Shown here in pieces: positions 31,647 to 42,144 of a stretch of DNA of 64,000 bases (position 1 is the stretch's first letter; the number at the start of each line of letters is the position of its first letter). A model generated the notes under the pieces. That model searched no databases. It was not told the DNA's origin and was given only the letters and a program-made list of their open reading frames with translations. This DNA is from Podospora bellae-mahoneyi (lineage: Eukaryota; Ascomycota; Sordariomycetes; Sordariales; Podosporaceae): the NCBI RefSeq assembly GCF_035222275.1, contig NC_085882.1, positions 813,501 through 877,500 on the forward strand. The letters are read 5' to 3'. The position numbers were made by a program, and so were the translations under genes.

Positions 31647-34600
31647 ATGAGTAGACAAGGAGCTCACGAATGGGGCGACAGGCCTCCGCCTACTGGACCG
31701 AAGGCCCGACCCCCAAACAAGAAGCGGCGTGCCGAAGCCCACGCTACTACTGACAGCTCGGAACCCTGGGTGAGACCCGAATCTCAGTCGTACAGGCCAG
31801 CGCGCTCTCCGTCGCCGAAGCGGCACAAGCCTGAGCCTCCCTCCGGCAATGGGATCGCCATCAAGGGCTCGGCTGGTAATCGCCACTATTCGTCCGCCAC
31901 GGAGGAGGAGGATGATAGAGGCCCTCCAGCCCAGCTGGGAGATTACCAAGTGCGTCGTCAGTCGTCGGCTGGAGTGGAGGAGAGGGCCGCTGGTGGTGGA
32001 AGGGACGTGGCCGATGTCGATTTCCGGGGTGACATGCCGTTCCCGGACTACTTTCCAGAGGCCACGCCTTGGGTCATGGATCGTGTCAGGCACGAGTTCC
32101 GCAAGCTTTGGGAGTTCCTCGAGCTGCCCAACCTGCGACCTGTGACGGCGACGTGGCATCCTCTTGTGACGGCTACCTTGAGCGAGCTAGGGCGTGTGGA
32201 GAGCTTTTGCGACTTTATCAATGCCAGGAGGCGGGAGCTCCACGGCCAGACGATGGACTTTAAGAGGCAGCTGAACAAGTTTGAGAGGGACTACAAGGCG
32301 CAATCGGAGGAGATGGAAGGGTTCAAGAAGGAGACGGACAAGTTCAGGAGACAGGTCACCAAGCTGGAGAACGAGGCGGAGGTCTACAGGAAGCAGATTG
32401 CCAAGCTGGAAAGTGACAACAGCCAGCAGGCGGCCGAGGTGGATGGTCAGAAAAAGAAGATCAGTAAGCTGGACCAGCGCCTCAGCAGACAGATCACGGA
32501 AACGGAGATCTGCAAGAAGAAAGCGGACAAGCTTGAGGAGGACTGCGCCAAGCAAGCTGCCGACATCGAGGCCTCCTACAAGAAGGAAATCGTCAAGTTG
32601 GAGGAGGATAAGAGTAGACTGGCTGCCGAGGTTGAGGGCTACAAGAAGCAGATCGGCGAGGGAGAAACGGACAAGAAGAGTCCTGGTGTGGGATCCGAAG
32701 GTGGTTCAGCTTGGGTCTGCAAGCCGGAACTAGGAAGGATTCCGGTCGTGACACAGGAAGACTACCCGCCGAGGGCGCCAAGGGGTCCCAAACACTGGGC
32801 CAAGAAGAATGATGACCGAACGTCAAGAAGCCCTGCCAAGGACAGTACCGGGGAGATCGAGGACTACAAAACGCAGATTGGGAAGCTGGAAGAGACCTGC
32901 AAGCAGCAGGTCGCTCAAATCAAAGGCTGTAGAATGGAACTTGAGAGGTGGCGGCAGGACTCTCACAACTGGAGTGCAGAGAAGGAACGGTACAAGGTGG
33001 ACATGGGACATCTTCAGCAAGAGTTTGGGAGGCTTGAAAAGGAATTCGACAGTGTTGTCGCTCACAAGAACAGGCGGGGTGATACTATTCGCCATCTCGA
33101 GGCAAAGCTTGCCCGAATGGCTGCCAAAAAGGACCCTCGTGCGGAACTCTTCCAGGTGCGGGAAGAGAACGAGAAGCTTTCGAATGATTACGATGCCTTG
33201 AAGGCCAGCTACGACAACCAACTTGTCATGTTTCAGAACCTGGAGCGTGATGCAGCAGAGCAAAAGAAGAAGTTCACCACCATTCGAGTTGAACACCAGC
33301 GCAGCATCGACAAGATCAAAGCCGAGAAACAAGATCTGGAACGCCAGATAGTGGAGATTCAGAAGGCTCACAACGGCAAGAACCAGCGGTCTCCGGCTGA
33401 TCGCGAACTCGCAGCTCCTGATATCGACCAGTTGATGGGTGGAATGGAGCCCAAGATGCAACCTGCAGATGAACCGAAGCGATCAACGGAGCAGTTGCCA
33501 AAATCTGCCCAACAGCATATCAAACAATTGCTCGGCAAAATCATGTCGACCGGCTCAGCTGTTGATTCCTCGACGATACCAGTCGTTCGACAAGTCTCTG
33601 TACCCAGTTCAGGAGGAGACACCATCTCTACGCCAAAGCCGGCAGGTATCAGCCAGCCTCAAGAAGGCCAGGCTCAGGGTGGCATTCGGATTAGCGCAGA
33701 TCACGAGAGCCAACAGCTCCTTCGCTACCAAGCCATGGTTCGCGAGAAAGACGAGAGAATCAAGCAACTGACAGCTGAGTACATCGAATTGCAGAAGCTA
33801 TTTGGGGAGAAGATTGCCCAGATCGAGAAAGACCTCCAAACGAACAAAGCGAGGCTTCAACAACAGGCCCAAGGTCATGATGACAAGCCGGGTAGTGACA
33901 CCGTCAATGCGATCCTCAAGAGTCGGGTCGACAAACTGCTTGTCAAGGACAAGGATAAGGAGACTGCTCTCAAGCAGCTTCGGGACGCCAATTTCAAGTT
34001 GGAGTACCTGGTGGAAGAAAAGGATGACAAGTATAAGCAGCTTTATGCCGTCAACGTTACCCTGCAAAGCATGGTCCAAGAAAAAACAAGCATCGTCGAG
34101 AGGTTGGAAGAGGAGAGAAATCAGCTTCAGGGAGACGTCCAGGCAAGAGACGTCCAGATACGAGCATTGGAAGGAAAGATCTCCGAGACAGAAGCCCAGC
34201 TCTGCGAAGAGGCGGACAAGTCGACGAAACTTCGCCAGATTATTGCTCACAAAGAGGCCGAGATCAGCACTTTGAGAGTGACCAGCTCATTGCCGGACAC
34301 GCCAGTGTCGGCAGTTTCCACCGCAAGCTTCCAGATTCAAATGCCTCAGGCTGCGAGCTCTGATGATGGCCTTCGTGGGGACAACGGCACTGGCTTGGGC
34401 CTTTCAGCACAACAGGAGCCCCCAGTTTTCATTAAGCGAGAACGCCCGGATCCCGGATGTGAACTCATGGAGACGACGGAACAGGACCAGGATCTGCGCA
34501 AGGGGATAGTTTCGCTTGTCTCGGAGCTGTTCAACATTACTCCGAGCCAGAAGTGGACTACTGATACTATTGTCAAGTTTGTTCGCTGTCTGGGTTGTGA

Positions 34601-35471
34601 CCAGGACGGCAATACTGCCCTGAACAACGCCAGAGCAGAGATGACTTCGATCAGCGATGCTTGGACGCTCAAGGATGTCTGGGGGCGGGATTGTGCAGAA
34701 CAGACTGAGCAGCAGTCATACCTGAAGGATACCCTGACAGGAAGATTCACCCACCTGTGTCTGTTGTTGTCTTCAGTCCGGGAAGGCCAGGAGGACATGA
34801 GCACATGCCAAGTGATTGGTGAGCTTGCCCGCGGTTTAGTATCAGCTGATCACTCTCAGTTCCCCCTCGCAGGGATGGCATTCCTTGAGTGTGTCGCTAG
34901 CAACCAGGCCAAACCACAGCGTGTGAGGGCTACTGAAGGGCTGATGGCAATTCTGATCTGCGAACTCTGCCGTCACCTCCAACAGATGCTCCAAGCACCC
35001 AAAAATTACTGGGGAATCAAGGAGATCCTCGGGACGACCGAAGATGAAGCGGCAGAGACATCGACCATCTGGAAACTGGCCACGATTCTGGCGGAGGACG
35101 ACACTCGGTCGGACCCTCTCGAGACGCGCAAACGACTGGCTCAGACGTGCGGCGACAAGTTCTCATTCTTCTACCAAGCGGATGAAGACAACAAGGAACG
35201 CGAAATTGGGCTGCTCTCGTGCGGCACCGGCATGGAGGACGACGCTAACAGCCAGATCTTCTTGATGCTGGACTTTGGAAAACGGTGGATTCGAATGGTG
35301 GATTGTAGCCTGGCCTACTTCACTTCCAACCGAGCCGCGCCGCGGATGTTGGACCTCGTGATTGCCAGGGAGGACGGTGAGAAAAAGGAGGAAGTGGAGC
35401 TCTTCAAGATTGAGGCAGCTCCCAAGGATGTCGCTGCCTTTTGGTTGAGGAATATCTGCTATGGAGGGTGA
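31647..35471 (+). CDS. Large coiled-coil protein, orphan
   Basis: A single exon encodes 1274 aa. The first in-frame ATG starts MSRQGAHEWGDRPPP. Residues 1-110 are disordered and basic, with nuclear-localisation-like PPNKKRRAE and SPKRHKPEP. A short ordered segment (about 130-195, FPDYFPEATPWV and RKLWEFLELPNLRPV) precedes coiled coil from about 195 to 600 with one gap, and again from about 695 to 900. In 233-336 the coil is built of 21-22-residue repeats (each begins KLE or KLD), which is three heptads. After a Ser/Pro-rich hinge, residues about 960-1274 form a Trp/Cys-containing globular domain (SLVSELFNITPSQKW, FVRCLGCD). No motor, kinase or known zinc motif was found. It resembles structural coiled-coil proteins; its cell location and role are unknown. 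Confidence 0.85.
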   Translation: MSRQGAHEWGDRPPPTGPKARPPNKKRRAEAHATTDSSEPWVRPESQSYRPARSPSPKRHKPEPPSGNGIAIKGSAGNRHYSSATEEEDDRGPPAQLGDYQVRRQSSAGVEERAAGGGRDVADVDFRGDMPFPDYFPEATPWVMDRVRHEFRKLWEFLELPNLRPVTATWHPLVTATLSELGRVESFCDFINARRRELHGQTMDFKRQLNKFERDYKAQSEEMEGFKKETDKFRRQVTKLENEAEVYRKQIAKLESDNSQQAAEVDGQKKKISKLDQRLSRQITETEICKKKADKLEEDCAKQAADIEASYKKEIVKLEEDKSRLAAEVEGYKKQIGEGETDKKSPGVGSEGGSAWVCKPELGRIPVVTQEDYPPRAPRGPKHWAKKNDDRTSRSPAKDSTGEIEDYKTQIGKLEETCKQQVAQIKGCRMELERWRQDSHNWSAEKERYKVDMGHLQQEFGRLEKEFDSVVAHKNRRGDTIRHLEAKLARMAAKKDPRAELFQVREENEKLSNDYDALKASYDNQLVMFQNLERDAAEQKKKFTTIRVEHQRSIDKIKAEKQDLERQIVEIQKAHNGKNQRSPADRELAAPDIDQLMGGMEPKMQPADEPKRSTEQLPKSAQQHIKQLLGKIMSTGSAVDSSTIPVVRQVSVPSSGGDTISTPKPAGISQPQEGQAQGGIRISADHESQQLLRYQAMVREKDERIKQLTAEYIELQKLFGEKIAQIEKDLQTNKARLQQQAQGHDDKPGSDTVNAILKSRVDKLLVKDKDKETALKQLRDANFKLEYLVEEKDDKYKQLYAVNVTLQSMVQEKTSIVERLEEERNQLQGDVQARDVQIRALEGKISETEAQLCEEADKSTKLRQIIAHKEAEISTLRVTSSLPDTPVSAVSTASFQIQMPQAASSDDGLRGDNGTGLGLSAQQEPPVFIKRERPDPGCELMETTEQDQDLRKGIVSLVSELFNITPSQKWTTDTIVKFVRCLGCDQDGNTALNNARAEMTSISDAWTLKDVWGRDCAEQTEQQSYLKDTLTGRFTHLCLLLSSVREGQEDMSTCQVIGELARGLVSADHSQFPLAGMAFLECVASNQAKPQRVRATEGLMAILICELCRHLQQMLQAPKNYWGIKEILGTTEDEAAETSTIWKLATILAEDDTRSDPLETRKRLAQTCGDKFSFFYQADEDNKEREIGLLSCGTGMEDDANSQIFLMLDFGKRWIRMVDCSLAYFTSNRAAPRMLDLVIAREDGEKKEEVELFKIEAAPKDVAAFWLRNICYGG
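32343..32654 (+). repeat. Degenerate 63-66 bp coding repeats (three-heptad units)
   Basis: Within the coiled-coil gene, about five consecutive units start with codons for K-L-E/D and contain a variable-Gln-Ala-Ala/Ile core followed by a Lys triplet. They are recognisable at protein level and diverged at DNA level, so they are old internal duplications. Confidence 0.6.
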
Positions 35472-36570
35472 TCTATCCTCCTATATCTCTACCAGCATGA
35501 TTCGATGGCGTTTTGGTTGGTATTTTGGCGGTTTTTTAGCTAATCGATCAGGTATATCATTGACATATGTGCTCTGGAGAACAGTCTAGATGGATTGGAA
35601 GATCTTTTGCGGGGGGGCGCTGGATGGCTTTGGGTGGTCATTCGACTTTAAGGGGAGCGATCTTGGAGGAGGATGTTGAGCCGTCTTTTGGGGGCCCTTG
35701 AGGGATCTTTTGGTGCGTTCGGGTGGGATTTCTGGGGCGTCGACGAAAAATATGACCTGGACACTTTTGGTGTCGTGTTTTGAACATGTGTATTACCTTC
35801 AATTACAAGGAGGCCTAACTCACAGACAGCTTTGATTTGGGCCAGTCGTACGGTGAGCAGGTCACCGAGAGGCTGGGAATGACTAGGGTTAGGAACGTTC
35901 GTAGCTAAGGTACTTTAATCGAGTAGCTTTACAATTTGCATTGTTGTGGGCGCGTGACATGTGGATGATTGGTGACAGGTATGGTATGAGTTGACACCGA
36001 TGCATATGAGTACCATTGATTTGATCAGGGAAAGGGGAGGACAAAGTATCTTGGATTGACCTGGCTTGGTTGGTAACATGGCCATCACATGTTGCCTGTT
36101 GGGCTCTTCGTGCTGGATGATGATGCTGTTGTTCTATTTCGTTGCAATTTGTTCGCAACAGCTACAACTAGGGATAGGTTCTCAGTGGTGTGTACACAAG
36201 TCCTCTTTCTCGCCAAAGTCAAGGGTGGTTCTGTCAACTTGGGATCTTCAGGTTGCTAGCAAACAGCGGGTACCTGCGTGTTTGTGGGTTGCTCCTTCCC
36301 TCCCGTGCGATAGTCGCTGACAGCGCTGCCTAAATCAATCTATGACCTGCTAATTAAAACTTTTCTCTACCTGCCTTACTGATGGATTACCTAGTCCGCT
36401 GAAGCCTCTCATCCCCGGGCTCTCAGAGTTCTATTTCTCTCGCCATCTCACCGGTTTGATTTTCCCAAGTCATCACCACTTTTCTTTTCCCCCACCACGA
36501 TCTACAATCCGTGATCACAAACTACTACAACCCACCGCCGTCAAGAAAACTGCCTATCGTGATATTCAAA
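35472..36570. other. Intergenic between coiled-coil and MYND-SET genes
   Basis: 1.1 kb. G-rich 3' flank near 35610-35720, then AT-richer sequence. A pyrimidine-rich leader at about 36430-36500 precedes the next gene. No gene seen. Confidence 0.5.
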
Positions 36571-38435
36571 ATGGACGATCTAACCACCTCCCTCGCCCAA
36601 AACCTCACCACCTCCCTCTCCCCGGCAGACCTCCAAGCCGCCTTCAGCAACGACAACAACGATGACAATGACCTCGGTCGCGCCCCTCCCCGAATGGGGT
36701 TTAACACCGAACCTAAACTCTGCCAGTTTATCCTCTCACGCAGGAACGTCACTGCTTCCGTCTCGCTCGAGATTCGACCGTCGGGTTGCTCGACTGGGTC
36801 GGGGCTGTTTATTGCCCGGGGTGAACAGGACGGGATTGAGGCTGGAAGGGAGATTTACAGGTCTAAGCCGTTGATGCTGGCTTTTGATGGTGCAGGTGGT
36901 GATGGGTGGTGTCATTTTTGTGGGGGGTATTTCGAGGGGTATTTTGGGGGGGAGAAGGGGGGGGTGAGGGTTTGTAGCGGGTGTGGGGTTGGGAGGTTTT
37001 GTTCGAAGGTAGGTTCAGTCAAGATGGAGTTTGGGAGGGGGTGACTGACTTGGGAATAGGAATGCCAAAAGTTGGCTTGGAATAGATTTCACAAGGAGGA
37101 GTGCAAGGTTTTGAAGAGCACACCCGGGATTAAGCCGCAGAGCTTGCTGGCTCATCGGCTGGTGTGGTTCCAGCAGAAGGGGTATATCACTACCGAGCAG
37201 GGGGCTGTGATTCAGGGGTTGGAGGCTCACTTTGATGAGTACACTAGGGAGGAGGGGGGCAAGACGACCGAGGTGTATGATGTTGCGATGGCGATTAGGG
37301 ACGTGACTGGGGAGGGGAGGGAGAAGAAGATTGATGTTGGGTTGATTTGGAAGTTGGTGCCGCAGGTAAGTTCTCGCTGGCTGTTGGGTGGAGGGAGGGT
37401 GCTAATGAGTGAGGGATAGCTCTGGACCAACTGTGTCCGCCTGAGGGGTTCTTCTTCCAGAGAAACGGTTGCTTTTGCGCTGGAGCTTGTCACTGCCATG
37501 ATCAACCATTCTTGCGAGCCGAACGCCTTTGCTTTTTTGGAAAAGGGCGAGATTCGCGTCCGGTCGTTGAAGAAGATTGCGGCTGGAGAGGAGATTACCA
37601 TTTGCTATATCGATCCTACGGTTGATGTCAAGAGTCGGCGGGAGATTCTGATGGATGAGCACTTTTTTGAGTGTGACTGTACGTTTTGAAAGATTACAAG
37701 ACTGAGAGTTGGATACTAACAAGGAGGATAGGTGCCCGCTGCAAAGACGAGATCGAGACCCAAAAGCGTAGGGTGGCTGCCGATGGAAAGACAAGCATGG
37801 CTACTGTCCGTCAAGCCCAGATATCCATGCTCGACCTGATCAAGAGCGCCGCCGTCACCGCCTGCAAGTACCCCGGTGTCTATTCCGATTTTGCGAACCT
37901 CACCATTGTCGAAAGCACAATGAACACCATCATGAAAAACGCCTTTCCCAACTTTGGGTGGGGTGACGATCTCGACCCTGTCCCCATGGTGCGCCTTTGC
38001 CTTAGCGTCCTCTACCTCGAGCAGGGCAAACCAGCCCCGGCTTTGCGCAACGGCCTCAGGGGGTATTTTGCTCGTCGCGGAGGCCGGACTGACCCCAATG
38101 CTGTCAATATTCTGATTGACATTATTCATGTGCTCATCGCGGCGAGCTGTCTACCTCCTGACTCTCCTGTTCTCAAGGACGCGTCGTTTCCCTTGCGGGT
38201 GGACATCAGTAATGTTATGTATTGGTACCTTTATAAGGCTTGCAAGGAGGCTGGGGAGGTGTTTGGGGATGATTGCGAGTATACCAAGGCGATTGGGGAC
38301 TTGTTTGCCAAGATGATGGCCAGGTTGCCTGCTGGTGCGAGTAGGCCGCCGGAGGATGATTTCATGGAGGAGCTTGAGGACTCGCTGAGGAGGGTTGTTG
38401 AGTGGGCGGGGGTTTGGGTTTATGAGGGGGCTTAG
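36571..38435 (+). CDS. MYND-type zinc finger and SET domain protein (SMYD-like)
   Basis: Exons 36571-37008, 37060-37365, 37420-37678 and 37732-38435 give about 568 aa. The MYND finger spans the first intron: Cys114, 117, 135, 138, 144, 148, His157, Cys161, all eight ligands present. The SET core follows, with NHSCEPNAF (about 277-285) and GEEITICYID (about 304-313), the cofactor and substrate motifs of SET methyltransferases, then a Cys-rich post-SET element FFECDCARC that spans the third intron. The finger inserted before the second half of SET is the SMYD order. The C-terminal half is helical (TPR-like in the family). It is probably a lysine methyltransferase acting on histone or non-histone targets; the substrate cannot be inferred. 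Confidence 0.9.
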
Positions 38436-38727
38436 GGGGTGGCGTGGGTCAAGTGATGAGACTGGAGGATAGTTGCTGATGGGTAAGGGATTAGAAATGG
38501 TTAATATCAACTGAGAGCTTGTCTGGGATTCCTTGTTAGTGCTGTGGTGCAAATGCGTGTTTTTGACACCAAGCTTCCGATTGGGTTCCTTTTTGGTTTT
38601 AGTGTTCAGCTGCCTTGTGGTTCGCTTTTTTGATCGGGATGTTGGTTTCTGTGTTCACATTTTGAAACGATACGACCAGCTTGATATGTTGTAATTCCTG
38701 CTCATTATTTCCCATCTATCGATCTTG
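38436..38727. other. Short intergenic space
   Basis: 292 bp between the MYND-SET stop and the first recognisable codons of the broken membrane-protein gene. Nothing distinctive. Confidence 0.4.
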
Positions 38728-40356
38728 ATGCTGCAACAGTCGCAACGACATCCAATGCCATGGCCGACATTGCACCCCTTCTGGAACTTCACAAGAACAA
38801 ATTTCACGGCACTCCGCACAGAAATTGCGCCAACTTGGGTAGATGACGCTCCATACCGCGGGACCACTAGCATTCTCTGGAGCTGCCTGGTAGCCCTGGC
38901 TGCTTGTATATATTCAACCTTGCACCTCAACACCCAGCTCCCGGCAGAACGGGGCACTAGCCTGTGTTTTGGAAGAAAACCCTGTGGGTGTTCACCGTTC
39001 TCTTCGCCCCAGAGCTGGTGCTCGTCATAGCCTGCGGAGAAATTCTCAAGGCCCGATGGCTACAGCGCGAACTCCGAGCGTTGAACCCTTCAGAGTCCGG
39101 AGCTGGTGATGTCTCATTGAGATATTGCTTTTTCGTGGTTATTGGGGGTGAGAGTGTTGGTTGGGGATCTCATAACCGAAGCGGAATTGCACAAGTCTGC
39201 CAAACTCAAAGAATTATTCCGAGACTCCGCCGCCGTTTTATCTCCCGAGGGGGTGGTCCAGCTTGCTCGACTGGGGCATTTAGTCAGGGTTCCTGACACG
39301 GCGATTGACGACCGAAGCAAAACTAGCATAGTCCAGAAGTTTGTCGCTCTTACACAGGTGTTCTGGCTCTTTCTGCACTGTATTGTCAGAATGGCTCAAG
39401 GCTTTCCACTCGCGTTGTTGAAGATTCACGTCTCCGTACACATTGTGGCTGCAGGGTTGATGATGTATGCGTGTTGGCTTCAGCTACGAGAACACACCAT
39501 TGCTTTTCATTTTACTCTCCAGATGGCGAGCGGATGCTGATTTTTCAAAATAGAAACTTCTCGATGTTGCTGAGGGGCCAATTGTCGATTCCAAACCGTG
39601 GGAGGACGCCCTTAACATAATGGTCGCGATGACGATCAATGGGCCCAGCGACCTATATATGTATCGTCGTTGTCCCACGGAAGATCCGGTTGTTGTGGAT
39701 AGCAGGACACGATTACAGAGCCTCTATTTCGTTGATCTCAATACGAACCAGGTCGATGACGTGAAATGGATTGCACTACCTCCTGAAGGGGGCTGCTTGG
39801 AGGTCGGCGAGGTGTTACCTTCCAGTGAAGGATTCAAGGCCCGCAGGCAAGCCCTCTACCTAAGCTCAACACAATGGAAAAGGTTGGATGGAATCAAATC
39901 ATTGCTGGGGGATATGGAACAGGGGAACACCCATGCTGGATATTATATCCGTGACTGGTTTAGAGACCAATACTACCAGATCGCCTCCCTCCACCCAGAG
40001 AAGCACTTCAATATCTTCGATCAAGCTCCAGCTCCCGATTGGTTGATGGTAGCCGGCTATTTTGTTTTGCTCATGCTGTATGGCGGGATACATCTCTTCG
40101 CCTGGAACTTCCGTTCGCGACTAGCAATGAGATGATGTTGTAGAAGGTTTCGTGCATCACGATCATGACAGGGATGATGGCGGGAGGTCTGTTGGTAAGC
40201 TATGAGCAAGAAATTGGGAGGCGGGTCGTTTTTGCATTTTCATTGTACGTTCTTGTGCGTTTGTTCATCGTGATAGAGTCTTTCATCAATCTCAGGGCAG
40301 AGCCGATAGGGGTTTTTTCGTCGCCACCGTGGCTTCAGAACTTCTCACACGTTTAG
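38728..40356 (+). pseudogene. Broken multi-spanning membrane protein of a fungus-specific family
   Basis: Consecutive pieces of one protein appear in changing frames: an N-terminal piece with ILWSCLVALAACIYSTLHLN, then KKTLWVFTVLFAPELVLV, then LITEAELHKSAKLKELF to HIVAAGLMMYACW, then LLDVAEGP through YFVLLMLYGGIHLFAW, and finally LYVLVRLFIVIESFINL. This is the order of a common fungal integral membrane family with about seven helices and a WKKP-like intron site. Frame changes occur near 38960 and inside the G-run near 39146, with no room for introns; another lies near 39540 (possibly a lost intron, since CTGAT and an acceptor-like TAG precede it), and a frame change plus an in-frame TAG lie at 40110-40155. 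At least four lesions make it non-functional. The family's function is unknown. Confidence 0.8.
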
Positions 40357-40718
40357 GACGATGCGATGAGAAACGGGAAGTTACCTTCCAACTGCAATAA
40401 CAGTTTATTATGACTCCCCACAATTGAATGAGGGTACCTGCCTGCTGTCTCGAGCCATCGTGTGGCATCGCGCTGTCCCAAAGGGTGTGAGACCCACTCG
40501 GGGGTGATGTCATTGCGTCATTGATTTGTATGACCTCAACACCCAACTGTTTGTTTCTGTACCTACTTCAACGTTCGAAATCACTGACCAATTGAAGAAT
40601 CTGTTTTCTTTCTTCCTTCCGCACACCAAATCCCATCAACCATCTTCGACGTATTCTCCAATCCTAACCCTATCACAACACAATCACCCTTGCAGCCACA
40701 AATCCCCCTCACCACACC
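40357..40718. promoter_or_regulatory. Intergenic and leader of small mitochondrial protein gene
   Basis: 362 bp; the last 120 bp are pyrimidine/AC-rich, typical of a fungal leader. No TATA box recognised. Confidence 0.4.
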
Positions 40719-41093
40719 ATGATCAGAACAGTCCTTGCCCGACGTGCCATCGTGCGCAACACCCGCCAATTCCACAGCACACCCTTCAGACGCGAAGCTA
40801 TCAAGCAGGACGGTCCAGATGGAACCACCTCGACAGCTACCGGCTCCAACAGATCGTACGTACTTTTGACACAAGGAGACATGACTGGAATATGAATTGC
40901 TGACACCAAGGCCAGACTCGTCCTGCTGGGCGCCGCCATCATCGGAGTCGCGGGTACATACGGCATGATGATGGGCAGCCCGAGAACTGTGGTTCCCGAC
41001 GACACGTCCAAGCAGCCCGTCAGCGGTACATCATCCACCAGCGCGAGAGCCAACCAGGCGAGCGGGAAGCTTGACCCTAACAACCCCAAATAA
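40719..41093 (+). CDS. Small mitochondrial single-pass membrane protein
   Basis: Exons 40719-40855 and 40916-41093 give 104 aa. The N-terminus MIRTVLARRAIVRNTRQFHS is Arg-rich with no acidic residue, a mitochondrial presequence with a likely cleavage near FHSTPF. After the intron comes one hydrophobic helix, LVLLGAAIIGVAGTYGMMMG, then a Ser/Thr-rich hydrophilic tail ending DPNNPK. The splice (donor GTACGT, acceptor CCAG) is phase 2 and restores Ser before the helix. Small inner-membrane proteins with this layout are common among respiratory-chain and assembly accessory subunits, but I cannot name the family. It sits intact between two broken genes. Confidence 0.75.
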
Positions 41094-42045
41094 GTTTACC
41101 ACGAGAAGGAGAATGCAGGGCGTTGAAATTGGGACAGTAGAGGAGAGCAAAGGTTGTATGATAGAAGTTGAATTGGGCATTTGCTGATGGCATTGTGGCG
41201 GTTTTCTTCAACGAACTGTTGGGGCAGACCATCAGGTTGTTGGCGACTAAAAGGGATTATGTTTGGCGTGATTTGATTTTACTTTGGAACTCTGAATGAT
41301 GAAATACACAGGGTGAAGAATACACATGAATGCTCACGCGCCTTCCGCAAGCTTGAAATCTCGGGTCCAGCAATTGTTTCAAGCTATTCTCCTCTTATTT
41401 CAAGGCGACTTTCATCCTGTAAAGTTAGACAATAGGAGATTACGCCATACTTGCCCTGATGCCCCGTGATTGATTGTTGCCTCTGCCTGATGCCTGAGTA
41501 AAGGAGCTTCCCTTTGCCCTTGCCTATGGTGGGATCTCTCGGAGTGGCTGTCTAGGTAAGCTTGACAAGACTTTGACCGTTCGGGCGGCACCTACCATCT
41601 ATATGGTTCCTTCCCTCAGGTCAAGTTTGTAGAAAGTCGAATGACACGATCGTGAGCTCTACGATATGAAGTCGCGTGTTGATAGGGGGCAAATGAAGTC
41701 CAGCCTTAGTTTTCAGGCTTCCTCTTGTTGTAACTTGCTGAAAACCTAGCGACTACTCGCTGTCAGGCATGAACAGAATCTCACGATGCCTCTCTTTCGC
41801 GCTGAATCTCTTCCTTCTTGCAGACTTTCTCTCCTACAACGGACTCTCCGGGATAGATTTCCACACGTTCATCTCGAGGAAGACGATCTGAGGCTATCCA
41901 TATCAGTCATCTTCGCTTTTATCTTTGTTTCAACGCCTCAGCCTACAACTGTTTTCTTGCCTTCGAACGGTCTAATCTCAGTCGCTCATCTTCCCAAGCC
42001 TAGGACCTTACTTGGCACTCCGTGAGATCAAATATCTTGGTTCTA
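41094..42045. other. Intergenic
   Basis: 950 bp with no supported gene. The last 250 bp are probably promoter and leader for the gene starting at 42145, since a leader intron begins at 42046. Confidence 0.45.
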
Positions 42046-42120
42046 GTAAGTCTTTCAGGCTCGAGTCGAAGCGTGAATATAGAGGCTCGATATTTCGTTT
42101 CATGAGACTAACAACGCCAG
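42046..42120 (+). promoter_or_regulatory. Probable 5' leader intron
   Basis: Donor GTAAGT, branch point GACTAAC about 12 bp from the end and acceptor GCCAG: a textbook fungal intron of 75 bp lying 24 bp before the ATG at 42145. It indicates a real transcription unit here. Confidence 0.65.
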
Positions 42121-42144
42121 GTACACAAGAAACCAGCCTACATC

